Counted from the first letter of the stretch, positions 8,861-17,079 are shown. The stretch is DNA of 64,000 bases from an uncultured Eggerthellaceae bacterium (GCA_944320405.1 CALUHI010000004.1:62001-126000); one strand, 5' to 3'. Made by a program: numbers and translations. Notes: generated by a model not told the origin, from the letters alone.

Positions 8861-9532
8861 ATGTACGTAGTCATCATGGGCGGCGGCAAGGTGGGCGAGT
8901 ATCTTGCCACGGTTCTTCTAAAGAGCGGCAACGACGTTGCGCTCATCGAGAACGATCTGGACACTGCCGACAAGCTGTCCATCGTTTTGCAGGGCAGCTA
9001 CATGGTTATTCACGGTGATGGCTGCGACTCGAAATATCAAGAGGATGCCGGCATCCGTCGCGCCGATGTGTTTGTGGCGGCAACCGGCCAAGACGACAAC
9101 AACCTGGTGTCGTGCGAGATCGCCCAGCGCGTGTTCAGCGTGCCGCGCTGCATTGCACGCGTGAACCATCCCAAGAACCTGCGCATCTTCAAAGAGGTTG
9201 GGATCGAGTGCGTGTCGTCCACTACGCTCATCGCCAACCTCATCGAAGAGGAAACGCTTATGGGCGGTGTGAGCGTCGCCTCGTCGTTGGCGCACGGCAA
9301 CGTTGCGCTTACCGAACTCACTGTGCCGCGCATGCGCTTCCATTCCAACGAAACAGGAATCCGCGCGCAGGACATGCCCATGCCGGAGGGGAGCCTAATC
9401 GTTGCGGTGTCCGCTTCCGACGAGGTTGAAGTGGTAGGTGAGGATACCATCCTGAAGCCGGGAAACATCGCCATCATTGCCGCAGACAACGAGGTTCTCG
9501 ACGAGGTGCGCGCACTGTTCCGAGGGCTGTAA
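8861..9532 (+). CDS. trkA: TrkA-type potassium channel regulatory subunit (second of a pair)
   Basis: A 223-residue RCK protein: YVVIMGGGKVGEYLATVLL is the dinucleotide loop and VALIENDLDTAD holds the acidic residue for the NAD ribose. ADVFVAATGQDDNN is the conserved TrkA_N motif, followed by an RCK_C domain (residues 140-223; TELTVPRMRF through VVGEDTILKPGNIAIIAA). AGGGGGCGG precedes the ATG. It probably works with the upstream paralog as a regulatory ring on a TrkH-type channel encoded elsewhere. The two copies differ clearly, so this is not a recent duplication. Confidence 0.87.
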   Translation: MYVVIMGGGKVGEYLATVLLKSGNDVALIENDLDTADKLSIVLQGSYMVIHGDGCDSKYQEDAGIRRADVFVAATGQDDNNLVSCEIAQRVFSVPRCIARVNHPKNLRIFKEVGIECVSSTTLIANLIEEETLMGGVSVASSLAHGNVALTELTVPRMRFHSNETGIRAQDMPMPEGSLIVAVSASDEVEVVGEDTILKPGNIAIIAADNEVLDEVRALFRGL

Positions 9533-9537
9533 TGCGC

Positions 9538-9563
9538 TGGCGGGGCGCGTACGAACCCCGCCA
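9538..9563 (+). terminator. Hairpin after the TrkA pair, possible terminator
   Basis: TGGCGGGG / CCCCGCCA eight-pair stem with a ten-base loop just after the stop codon. It lacks a T-run, so termination is uncertain. Confidence 0.35.
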
Positions 9564-9570
9564 ATCAGGG

Positions 9571-9576
9571 TATAAT
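9571..9576 (+). promoter_or_regulatory. -10 element upstream of purB
   Basis: A perfect TATAAT 41 bases before the purB start. I see no good -35 at 17 bases. Confidence 0.5.
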
Positions 9577-9616
9577 CTGCCAAGGCAAACCAAGCTTTTG
9601 AGGGAAAGGCACGCTG

Positions 9617-10960
9617 GTGATCAATCGCTACACGCGCCCCGAGATGGGGCACATCTGGACGCTTCAGAACAAGTTCGACATCTGGCAGGAGATCGAGGTG
9701 CTGGCGTGCGAGGCGCAGGCCGAGCTAGGCCAGACGGGCATCACCAAGGAAGAGGCGAAGTGGATCCGCGACCACGCCGGCTGCACGGCTGAGCGCATTG
9801 CTGAGATCGAGAAGGTCACCAACCATGACGTGATCGCTTTCACCACCGACATGGCCGAGCACATCGATGCCGAAGTGCCCGAGGGCCAGCCCAAGCCCAG
9901 CCGCTGGGTGCACTATGGCATGACGTCGTCTGATCTGGGCGACACGGCGCTTTCCTATCAGATCACCCAGGCCATTGACATCATCCTGGCCGACATCAAG
10001 CAGCTGGGCGAGACGTGCCGTCGTCGCGCTTTCGAGTTCAAAGACACCCTGTGCGTGGGCCGCACCCATGGCATTCATGCCGAGCCCATGACGTTCGGCA
10101 TGAAGTTCGGCAGCTGGGCGTGGGCCCTCAAGCGCGCTCAGACCCGCATGGAGCAGGCGCGCGAGGTGGCCGCCACCGGTGCCATTTCCGGTGCGGTGGG
10201 AACGTATTCCAGCATTGATCCGTTCATCGAGCAGTACGTGTGTGAGAAGCTGGGCCTGACCCCTGATCCGCTGTCCACCCAGGTGCTTGCGCGCGACCGC
10301 CACGCCCAGGTGATGTGCGGTCTTGCCACGGTTGCCGCCACGCTTGAGTCCATCGCCCTGCAGGTTCGCCTGCTGCAGCAGTCCGACGTGATCGAGGCAG
10401 AGGAGCCGTTCACCAAGGGCCAGAAGGGCTCTTCGGCCATGCCCCATAAGCGCAACCCCATTACTGCCGAGCGCGTGTGCGGCTTGGCGCGCGTGGTCAA
10501 GGCGAACGCTCAGGTAGCGCTTGACAACGTGGCGCTGTGGTTCGAACGCGACATCAGCCATTCTGGCACCGAGCGCGTGGCGCTGGCCGACAGCTTCACG
10601 GCGCTCGATTACATGTTCGGCAAGATGCAGTGGATGCTGGACGGTCTGCAGACCTACCCCGACAAAATGGAGCACAACCTGTGGCGCACCCGCGGGCTCA
10701 TCTTCAGCTCCAAGGTTTTGCTGGCGCTGGTCCAGACGGGCATCACGCGCGAAGAGGCTTACGTCATCGTGCAACGCAACGCCATGAAGGTGTGGGCCGA
10801 CATTCAGAACGCCGTGGACGGCCCCACGTACCGCGAGAACCTCGAGGCTGACCCCGAGGCGAACCTCTCCAAGGAGACTCTCGACGAGATCTTCGATCCG
10901 TGGGACTTCCTCACTCGCAAAGATGCGGTGTTCGAGCGTTTGGAGAAGCTGGAGTTCTAG
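9617..10960 (+). CDS. purB: Adenylosuccinate lyase
   Basis: A 447-residue fumarase/aspartase-superfamily enzyme that cleaves SAICAR and adenylosuccinate in purine synthesis. The lyase signature SSAMPHKRNP lies near residue 272, THGIHAEPMTFG carries the conserved His region, and the N-terminus YTRPEMGHIW is characteristic of PurB. The length is normal. A GTG start at 9617 follows AGGGAAAGG. The gene is monocistronic between a TATAAT box and two strong terminators; no other pur gene is nearby. Confidence 0.96.
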   Translation: MINRYTRPEMGHIWTLQNKFDIWQEIEVLACEAQAELGQTGITKEEAKWIRDHAGCTAERIAEIEKVTNHDVIAFTTDMAEHIDAEVPEGQPKPSRWVHYGMTSSDLGDTALSYQITQAIDIILADIKQLGETCRRRAFEFKDTLCVGRTHGIHAEPMTFGMKFGSWAWALKRAQTRMEQAREVAATGAISGAVGTYSSIDPFIEQYVCEKLGLTPDPLSTQVLARDRHAQVMCGLATVAATLESIALQVRLLQQSDVIEAEEPFTKGQKGSSAMPHKRNPITAERVCGLARVVKANAQVALDNVALWFERDISHSGTERVALADSFTALDYMFGKMQWMLDGLQTYPDKMEHNLWRTRGLIFSSKVLLALVQTGITREEAYVIVQRNAMKVWADIQNAVDGPTYRENLEADPEANLSKETLDEIFDPWDFLTRKDAVFERLEKLEF

Positions 10961-10966
10961 CAAACA

Positions 10967-10993
10967 AAACGGCGGCCGAAAGGGCCGCCGTTT
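10967..10993 (+). terminator. Intrinsic terminator of purB
   Basis: AAACGGCGGCC-GAAA-GGGCCGCCGTTT, a stem of eleven or so pairs with a GAAA loop. The U-tract is the 3' side of the stem. Confidence 0.85.
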
Positions 10994-11011
10994 CATCTTT
11001 CGCATCAACTG

Positions 11012-11039
11012 ACGCGGGCGCTTGCGCCCGCGTTTTTCT
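11012..11039 (+). terminator. Second intrinsic terminator between convergent genes
   Basis: ACGCGGGCG-CTTG-CGCCCGCGT followed by TTTTCTT. Its T-run touches the stop codon of the opposing gene at 11039. Confidence 0.88.
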
Positions 11040-11359
11040 TACAGCTCGCGGAACTCCTCACTGGAGATGTCGAACTGGTCGCGGATGTAGTTCAGCTTCT
11101 GGTTCGCGCGCGTGAACTTCTGCACGCCCAGACCCAGCACACCGCAGGCGCACACCGCTGTCGCGAACGTAACAATGCTTACGATCATGTTCTCGTAGGG
11201 GAGGATGCCGCTGCTTTGCAGCACGGGAATGCCCATGATGGCAAGCACGGCAAGGATGCCGCCGAGGGCGGTGAGCATGATGCCGCTGCGGCGGTTTGCC
11301 TTCAAGCGCGGGACTTCCATCAGCGCGCGGCTGCGGCGAAGCTTCTTCTTGCTCGACAT
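11039..11359 (-). CDS. Small two-helix membrane protein, unknown function
   Basis: A 106-residue protein with a very basic N-terminus (SSKKKLRRSR), two hydrophobic helices (about residues 26-48 and 57-82) and a polar C-terminal tail ending FDISSEEFREL. I do not recognise the family. A GGAGGGCAC ribosome site precedes the ATG on the minus strand, and a TAGAAT -10-like hexamer lies at 11445-11450. It is monocistronic. Confidence 0.7.
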   Translation of the reverse strand: MSSKKKLRRSRALMEVPRLKANRRSGIMLTALGGILAVLAIMGIPVLQSSGILPYENMIVSIVTFATAVCACGVLGLGVQKFTRANQKLNYIRDQFDISSEEFREL

Positions 11360-11512
11360 CGTGCCCTCCTTGCAAAAGGTCGCGGCATTGGCGGGCAGTT
11401 CCGCCAGCGCTTCCCTCGGTTCGATCGTTTAACGCATGCAGGCCATTCTAGCGGAAAGCTGCTCCCCTCGGAAGCGAAACGCCGGGAATCCCACAGCACG
11501 CTCCATGCAAGC

Positions 11513-11548
11513 AAAAAACCCGCGCCCTTGAAGAAGGACGCGGGTTTT
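11513..11548 (-). terminator. Bidirectional hairpin terminator
   Basis: AAAAAACCCGCG / CGCGGGTTTT palindrome with runs of A and T on its two sides. It lies about 40 bases past the stop of the minus-strand gene at 11590 and probably ends that transcript. Confidence 0.75.
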
Positions 11549-11589
11549 GACACATGCGCTTCGCGGTGCAAGCAGAATAGCTCGACGCG

Positions 11590-12489
11590 TTATGCCTTGT
11601 TGGCCTTGGTGTCGGTGAGCTGAGCCTCGAAGCCCAGGTGCTTGAGAGAGGTCAGAGCCTGCTGCTTGTGCACCTCGCGCAACGGGGTACGACCGAACTT
11701 GGCGTTGTAGATGAAGAAGGTGAACAGCGCGGTGACGGCCAGGCCAGCGACTGCCAGCAGGAACGAGCCCAGGTGCAGCAGCGCGGTGTCAACATGGCCG
11801 AGGAACAGATCCAGACCCACGTTGTACATGTTGTAGCCACCAACGGTGATCATGACCGAGAAGCCCTCGCCAGAGAAGTTCGCCAGCGCCGTGGAGATGC
11901 CCGAGGGGGCCAGAATGCAGCCAACCATCCAGGCAGTGATCAGGATGTGCAGGTGATTGACCTTCGGGGTGATGCGCTGAACGATCATGAACAGGCACTG
12001 GAAGATGGCTGCCAGCAGGCCGCCCACGATGAAGGCCCAGAAGAACAGCATGCCGCCCTCGGTCTTGGGCACCTCGATGATGTGATTGTTCAGGCCAGCA
12101 GCGCCGCAGGCATAGCCGATGGCGATGCAGATGGCAGCGAACAGCACGTTAAACCACACGACAAACCACACGCAGTTCCACACGCACTTGCCGAACTTTT
12201 CGTTTGCAGTGGTCCAGGGGCCGACGGCCTTCATGCCCACGGCCATGGCGAAGCCGGAGAACGGAAGCAGCGCGCCGAAGTCGCCCCACTCCTCAACATG
12301 CTGGTACACGGCGAAGCCGCCCAGGATGCAGCCGATGACGCCCATGCTCACCAGCGTGGCGCCGCCCGTGAAGAACTCCATGGGGGTGCCCGTCAGAGCG
12401 AACTGCCAGAACGACAGGATCGCCTGTGCGATCAGCGCGAACATGCCGCCGATCAGAAATGCGTACACGATGCTTTTAGGCTGTTTCAT
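11590..12489 (-). CDS. SpoVA-like integral membrane protein with internal duplication
   Basis: A 299-residue, strongly hydrophobic protein. It resembles the SpoVA (SpoVAC/SpoVAE) membrane family: GALLPFSGFAMAV corresponds to the conserved G-x-x-x-P-x-x-GFA motif. The two halves are related: AFLIGGMFALIAQAILSFWQ near the N-terminus matches AFIVGGLLAAIFQCLFMIVQ in the middle, and each is followed by a G-C-I-L-x-x-x-G segment. SpoVA proteins move dipicolinic acid in spore formers, and no sporulation gene is visible here, so the substrate is open. Start ATG 12489 has GGGAGGGAG six bases upstream; a longer frame exists but lacks a ribosome site. A minus-strand TATAAT lies at 12622-12627, giving a leader of about 125 bases. 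Confidence 0.7.
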   Translation of the reverse strand: MKQPKSIVYAFLIGGMFALIAQAILSFWQFALTGTPMEFFTGGATLVSMGVIGCILGGFAVYQHVEEWGDFGALLPFSGFAMAVGMKAVGPWTTANEKFGKCVWNCVWFVVWFNVLFAAICIAIGYACGAAGLNNHIIEVPKTEGGMLFFWAFIVGGLLAAIFQCLFMIVQRITPKVNHLHILITAWMVGCILAPSGISTALANFSGEGFSVMITVGGYNMYNVGLDLFLGHVDTALLHLGSFLLAVAGLAVTALFTFFIYNAKFGRTPLREVHKQQALTSLKHLGFEAQLTDTKANKA

Positions 12490-12621
12490 ACATCTCCCTC
12501 CCAGATAATGAAGCGAAAGCCCATTTTGCCTGATGACAGGCGTTTTCCTAACTTGCTTTGCCCGCATGCTTGCCGGCGGGCGACGCCGCCCTTTCCGCAG
12601 GTCGGCGTGAAGCGACGCTTC

Positions 12622-12627
12622 ATTATA
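12622..12627 (-). promoter_or_regulatory. -10 element for the SpoVA-like gene
   Basis: Perfect TATAAT on the minus strand, with a poor -35 (TGTGAA) 17 bases upstream. Confidence 0.45.
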
Positions 12628-12711
12628 ACGGGGTGCCGCGCTAATTCACACGTAAAAACGCAAGTTGACCCCGTGTTTTTCGGGAAAAAGCAGCAGATCG
12701 CTGCCATCAGA

Positions 12712-12755
12712 ATGAGAAAAAGGAATGAGAAAAAGGGACTGCCCCTTTTTCTCAT
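12712..12755. repeat. Dispersed palindrome, copy 1, with an extra half-copy
   Basis: A 31-base near-palindrome ATGAGAAAAAGGGAC-T-G-CCCCTTTTTCTCAT at 12725-12755, preceded by an additional half unit ATGAGAAAAAGG at 12712-12723. It sits five bases after the stop of the minus-strand MBL gene. The same element occurs at 22976, 25541 and 30992. Confidence 0.9.
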
Positions 12756-12760
12756 TCCGC

Positions 12761-13570
12761 TTAGATGTTGAAGGTCAGGCCGTCTGCGGCGGCGCGCACG
12801 CGACCGTTGTATTGGCGCAGGTATTCTTCCAGCCCGACCAGCGTGATGGGCTCTGCGTAGTGCATGCACAGGTGGGTGAGGAAGATGGTGCCCGCGTCGA
12901 GGGCGAGCCCTTCTTCGATGGTTTCCTGAATGCTGTGGTGCTGGTCGGTGGGGCAGCTCTTCCAGTACGTAGCATCCATCGCAAGGAAATCGACCCCGCG
13001 CACACGCTCGGCGGTGGCGTCGGGCAGCTTTCCGGTGTCGGAAGCGTAGAACAAGCGCGTCGACGGCGTTTCGATCAGATAGCCATACGTGCCGGGAGCA
13101 TGGTGGACGGGCAGCGCCGTGTAGCGGACGCCGTCGATCTCCACCGTGTCCCACGGCATGAGTTCGTGCATGTCCAGGCAGTAGGTCATGTAGTGGTACT
13201 CGTGGGCGAGGGTCTCCAGCGTGCCGGGGCTCGCGTAGGTGGGCAGCGGCTGCTTGCTTTTCAGCTGCACCATGTATTCGAGCTCTTCCATGCCGCCGAT
13301 GTGATCGGAATGACCATGGGTGACCAGCAGCTTGTCGATTACGAACACGCCTTCGCGGTTCAGCTGGTGCCGAACATCGGGAGGCGTGTCGATAAGGACG
13401 GTTTCGCCTTCGTCGCCGATGCGCCGCACCATCGCACCGCAGTCACCGCGTCGCGCCTGCGGGAAACGACGCGCCTCTTGGCACGCGGGGCAGTCGCAGA
13501 AAAACGCCGGGACGCCGCAGCCGGCACCGGTGCCCATGAAAGTGAACGTATGGGTGAGGTTTTCCGCCAT
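12761..13570 (-). CDS. PhnP-like metallo-beta-lactamase fold phosphodiesterase
   Basis: A 269-residue MBL-fold hydrolase. The HGHSDHIGG motif supplies the dinuclear metal site, and the N-terminal GTGAGCGVPAFFCDCPAC matches the PhnP subgroup, whose Cys cluster binds a structural zinc. E. coli PhnP cleaves cyclic ribose phosphates from the C-P lyase pathway, but no other phn gene is here, so a more general cyclic-phosphate or nuclease-related role is possible. ATG 13570 has GAGAGGA upstream; an alternative ATG five codons earlier overlaps that site. Confidence 0.82.
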   Translation of the reverse strand: MAENLTHTFTFMGTGAGCGVPAFFCDCPACQEARRFPQARRGDCGAMVRRIGDEGETVLIDTPPDVRHQLNREGVFVIDKLLVTHGHSDHIGGMEELEYMVQLKSKQPLPTYASPGTLETLAHEYHYMTYCLDMHELMPWDTVEIDGVRYTALPVHHAPGTYGYLIETPSTRLFYASDTGKLPDATAERVRGVDFLAMDATYWKSCPTDQHHSIQETIEEGLALDAGTIFLTHLCMHYAEPITLVGLEEYLRQYNGRVRAAADGLTFNI

Positions 13571-13613
13571 AGGGCATCCTCTCATTTCGAACGCGCGGCA
13601 GTACGTGGCAGGG

Positions 13614-13700
13614 CGTGACAGGGGACGGTCCTTCTGTCACATATGAATAATACGACAAGCGGATTATCCAAAGGTGACAGAAGGACCGTCCCCTGTCACG
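13614..13700. repeat. Pair of perfect inverted 27-base repeats around a 33-base AT-rich core
   Basis: The left arm 13614-13640 reads CGTGACAGGGGACGGTCC and onward to CTTCTGTCAC; the right arm 13674-13700 is its exact reverse complement. Each arm is itself partly palindromic (GTGACAG/CTGTCAC). This is a repeat-element architecture, possibly a MITE-like remnant. Confidence 0.85.
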
Positions 13701-13765
13701 CTTTGGCGCTTCGGTTTTTCGTTGCAAAACACAGGGGGCGGGTGGTTCGCTCTTGACGCAATGGC

Positions 13766-13771
13766 TATAAT
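13766..13771 (+). promoter_or_regulatory. -10 element in the intergenic region
   Basis: TATAAT 12 bases before a terminator-like hairpin. A TTGACG lies too close (7-base gap) to be its -35. Confidence 0.4.
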
Positions 13772-13783
13772 CGACTAGCCGAT

Positions 13784-13823
13784 TGCGTCCAGTAGAAAGA
13801 CGCTGGGACGCAGGGCTTTTTTT
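13784..13823 (+). terminator. Terminator or attenuator hairpin
   Basis: TGCGTCC / GGACGCA seven-pair stem with a 15-base loop, then AGGGC and seven T's. No gene ends upstream on this strand, so it would terminate a short transcript from the TATAAT at 13766. Confidence 0.55.
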
Positions 13824-14010
13824 CGTACCGGAACGCGCGGGGGCGTGGTTCGGGGACGGGAACACATAGCGGGGGCGGCGCACGCCGTCCGCACGAGATT
13901 GCGACGTGTTTAAGGCTGGCCGCGGAATGCGGCTGGCCTATTGCGGCATTCGGCGCACCTCGTACCGATGGGTTTACCCGTTCGTACGATTTAAGGCCTC
14001 AAGTGCGATG

Positions 14011-14040
14011 TGCAAGTTTCGGGCGTTTTATAAACTTGCA
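14011..14040 (+). promoter_or_regulatory. Operator-like inverted repeat over a TATAAA -10 of the molybdoenzyme operon
   Basis: TGCAAGTTT, 12 bases, then AAACTTGCA: a perfect 9-base inverted repeat. The right arm overlaps TATAAA at 14029-14034. The position, about 110 bases before ATG 14149, suggests a regulator-binding site. Confidence 0.5.
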
Positions 14041-14148
14041 ACGTTTGCGGGCTGTCATGGAAAGGACGGCGGCCCTAGCGGCATGCGGTCGTTCTACGAC
14101 GGCGAAGAAGGTAAAGGCAAGCCTGACGAGTAGAAGAGGGGAAGGTAG

Positions 14149-17049
14149 ATGGCGGAGATTTCCAAAGAGTCGACCGGTTTCAAGGACCTCGTGTGTCCTG
14201 ACATCGTGTCGACCGAGGTCGATGTCAACGCTCCTGGCGTAGAGATGGTCAAGTCGCTGTGCTATTTCTGCCACGCGAACTGCGGCGTTCTCGCATACGT
14301 CAAAGACGGTGACGTCATCAAGATCAAGGGCGATCCCGATTATTCCAACAAGGGAGGCCTGTGCTGCCGCGGCACCAGCGCGCTGCTGCACGTGAATCAT
14401 CCCGCCCGTGTCAACCACGTGCTCAAGCGCGTCGGTGAGAAGGGCGAGGGCAAGTGGGAGCAGATCCCGTATGAGCAGGGCATTCAGGAGGTCGCCGACC
14501 GCCTGAACCAGATCAAGGCCGAAAGCGGCGCCGAGGCTGTGGCCTCCGCCGGCGGCACCACGCGTACCGACGACTTCGCCCGTCGTCGCTTCCTGAACCT
14601 GTTCGGCACCCCGAACGGTTTCCACAACGCGCTGCTGTGCTGGATCCCCACGTTCATGACCGAAACCTGCGTGTGCGGCTGGTCTCCGTTCGAGACCGAC
14701 CTGGGCGCTGCGAAGAGCCTGATCCTGTGGGGCATGAACCCCGGCGCTTCCTCGCTGCCCAGCATGCGTGGTTACACCGATCTGCAGATGCAGACCGGCC
14801 TGAAGGTCATCATGGTGGACCCGCGTTATTCCGAGACGGCCTCCAAGGCCGACCTGTGGCTGCCGCTGCGTCCCGGCTCCGACTCCGCTCTGGCGCTGGC
14901 GCTGCTGCACACCATCATCTTCGAGGGCCTGTACGACTGGGAGTTCGTCGAGAAGTGGTGCGACGGCTTCGAGGAGCTGCAGGACCGCATGATCGACTAC
15001 AGCCCCGAGTGGGCCTCCACCATCACTTGGCTTGATCCCGAGCAGATCCGCGCTGCCGCGCGTCTGTACGCCATGAACAAGCCCGGCTGCATCCAGTGGG
15101 GCTGCACGTGGGACCAGATGGGCCGCGCTTCCACCACGGTTGCTCATGCCCTCACGCTGATCCGCGCCATCTGCGGCAACCTGGACGTGCCCGGCGGCGA
15201 CGGCATGCCTGGCCCTGCCATCAACTACCTCACCGACGAGGAGATGGAGCTCAACGACCGTCTGCCCGAGGAGCAGAAGGCGAAGCAGATCGGCTCCAAC
15301 AAGTTCAAGCTGACCTCTTGGCCTGGCTACCAGCTGATCTCCGACAACGCCAAGCGCACGTGGGGCAAGACCCTGCCGGCAGAGTGGTTCTGCGAGGCTC
15401 ATGGCCCCAGCGTCTTCAAGGCCATCCTCACCGGCGATCCGTATCAGGTTCGCGCGCTCATCGTGAACGCCACCAACCCGGTGAACTCCTACGGCGACGC
15501 CAAGATGACGCTGGCCGCGCTGAAGAAGTGCGAGTTCCTGGTGACGGTTGATTACTGGATCACCCCGACCGCGCTGATGTCCGACTACGTGTTCCCGGCT
15601 GCCGGCGCTCTCGAGCGTCCGATCATCGTGACCCACTACGGCGCAACCGACTCCGTCATGGGCGGCCGCCGCGCCATCCAGCCGAAGTACGATCGTCATG
15701 ACGACTTCACCTTCTGGCGCATGCTGGGTCTGGCTTGCGGTCAGAGCGAAGAGGATTGGCCGTGGGAGACCATCGAGGACGCGTACTCCGAGATCATCAA
15801 GCCCCTGGGCCTGCCGATCTCTGGTTGGGACGAGTTCGTTGACAACTTCCGCATGTACTATCCGCCGCTGCACCAGAGCAAGTTCATCGACAACAACGGC
15901 TTCTGGACCCCGTCTGGCAAGATCGAGTGCAACTCCACCATCATGCGCCAGCTGGGCTACGACGGCATGCCGTCCTACACCGGCACCGCGGAGAACCCCG
16001 AGGACACGCCGGAGCTGCTGGAGGAGTACCCGCTGGTTCTCACCACGGGCGGTGGCTTCATGCCGTTCCATCACTCCGAGCACTTCAACATGCCCAACAT
16101 CCGTTACCTGTATCCGGATCCGTACTTCTACATCAACCCGGATTGCGCCGAGAAGCTCAACATCGAGCAGGGTGACTGGTGCTGGATTGAAACCCGCCGC
16201 GGCCGCATCAAGATGCGCGCCAACGTGGAGCCCATCGTCGACCCGCGCGTCATCATGTGCCCGCGTGGTTGGTGGTTCCCCGAGCGCGACGGCTCTGCCG
16301 ACCTGGACAACCCGTTCGGCTGCCTGGAGTCCAACGTCAACACGCTGACCTCCGTCGACGACATCGACTGCGACCCCAAGGGTGGCTCTTGGTCCAACCG
16401 CGGCATGCTGTGCAAGGTGTACAAGTGCGGCGAGTTCGACAAGGTGTTCAAGCCCGAGGATGCTCAGTTCTCCATCCCCAGCTCCGCCAAGGAGCCCGGC
16501 ATCCACGAGATGCCCAGCGATCAGAAGCTGTGTGTCGAGCCCATCCCGTTCGAGATGCCCGAGTGCACCAAGGAAGTTCCCGAGGGTTACTACTGGGTGT
16601 GGCAGAACGACGGCATCTACCAGAAGGGCACGCACTTCAAGCTGGATGATTCCGGTTGGCTGATCGATCCGAAGACGAAGTCCTACATCGACGCCTACAC
16701 CGGCTGGCGCTACGACGGCAACGAGCAGTGCTTGGTGGACGACGCTACGGGCAAGAAGTACACTATGGAGCGCGTCGAGATCACCTATGTGGCCGGCGTC
16801 CGCACCTATCCCGGCCAGGAGGCCCCCTACGCGGTGCCCGACCAGCTGACCTGGGATCAGGAGAAGGGCTACGCCGTTCTGGGCGACAAGCCGTACGTGT
16901 ACGATCCCAACAGCGGCTGGATGCTTGATCCCGCCACGGGCGCCTATCATGACGCCTATTACGGATGGCTGTACGACGCTTCTGCCAACTGCCTGGTGGA
17001 CGAGGCGACGGGCAACCGTTACGACATGTCGTACCAGCCCCTTCAGTAA
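14149..17049 (+). CDS. Molybdopterin oxidoreductase catalytic subunit, acetylene hydratase-like branch, with duplicated C-terminal repeats
   Basis: A 966-residue molybdopterin enzyme. Residues 30-75 hold a [4Fe-4S] site (C38-x2-C41-x3-C45 and C72 or C73). The molybdopterin domains follow, with LPLRPGSDSALALALL and EFVEKWCDGFEEL typical of the acetylene hydratase/BisC group. C164 in LLCWIP aligns by eye with the Mo-ligating Cys of acetylene hydratase. There is no Tat signal, so the enzyme is probably cytoplasmic-facing. The dinucleotide-binding domain ends near residue 800. A roughly 165-residue extension then carries two 42-residue repeats (832-873 and 919-960; SGW-x-x-DP-x-T then GW-x-YD and CLVD-x-ATG) not seen in classical members. 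Ferredoxin and NrfD subunits follow directly, giving a DmsABC/PsrABC-like set. The substrate is unknown. Confidence 0.88.
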   Translation: MAEISKESTGFKDLVCPDIVSTEVDVNAPGVEMVKSLCYFCHANCGVLAYVKDGDVIKIKGDPDYSNKGGLCCRGTSALLHVNHPARVNHVLKRVGEKGEGKWEQIPYEQGIQEVADRLNQIKAESGAEAVASAGGTTRTDDFARRRFLNLFGTPNGFHNALLCWIPTFMTETCVCGWSPFETDLGAAKSLILWGMNPGASSLPSMRGYTDLQMQTGLKVIMVDPRYSETASKADLWLPLRPGSDSALALALLHTIIFEGLYDWEFVEKWCDGFEELQDRMIDYSPEWASTITWLDPEQIRAAARLYAMNKPGCIQWGCTWDQMGRASTTVAHALTLIRAICGNLDVPGGDGMPGPAINYLTDEEMELNDRLPEEQKAKQIGSNKFKLTSWPGYQLISDNAKRTWGKTLPAEWFCEAHGPSVFKAILTGDPYQVRALIVNATNPVNSYGDAKMTLAALKKCEFLVTVDYWITPTALMSDYVFPAAGALERPIIVTHYGATDSVMGGRRAIQPKYDRHDDFTFWRMLGLACGQSEEDWPWETIEDAYSEIIKPLGLPISGWDEFVDNFRMYYPPLHQSKFIDNNGFWTPSGKIECNSTIMRQLGYDGMPSYTGTAENPEDTPELLEEYPLVLTTGGGFMPFHHSEHFNMPNIRYLYPDPYFYINPDCAEKLNIEQGDWCWIETRRGRIKMRANVEPIVDPRVIMCPRGWWFPERDGSADLDNPFGCLESNVNTLTSVDDIDCDPKGGSWSNRGMLCKVYKCGEFDKVFKPEDAQFSIPSSAKEPGIHEMPSDQKLCVEPIPFEMPECTKEVPEGYYWVWQNDGIYQKGTHFKLDDSGWLIDPKTKSYIDAYTGWRYDGNEQCLVDDATGKKYTMERVEITYVAGVRTYPGQEAPYAVPDQLTWDQEKGYAVLGDKPYVYDPNSGWMLDPATGAYHDAYYGWLYDASANCLVDEATGNRYDMSYQPLQ

Positions 17050-17079
17050 GCAAGCATCGAGTAGGAGAAAGGATAGGAA

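Larger units (their letters stand above)
13571..14148. other. 578-base intergenic region with paired inverted repeats, a -10 box, an attenuator-like hairpin and an operator-like palindrome
   Basis: No convincing gene. It contains an inverted pair of 27-base repeats (13614-13700), a TATAAT (13766-13771) followed by a hairpin with seven T's (13784-13823), and a 9-base inverted repeat overlapping a TATAAA (14011-14040) just before the molybdoenzyme operon. A 75-codon open frame at 13906-14133 lacks a ribosome site and is not called. Confidence 0.7.

Noticed and set aside
13906-14133. 75-codon open frame before the molybdoenzyme operon
   Set aside because: No ribosome site at any start, no family, and it overlaps the operator-like palindrome.
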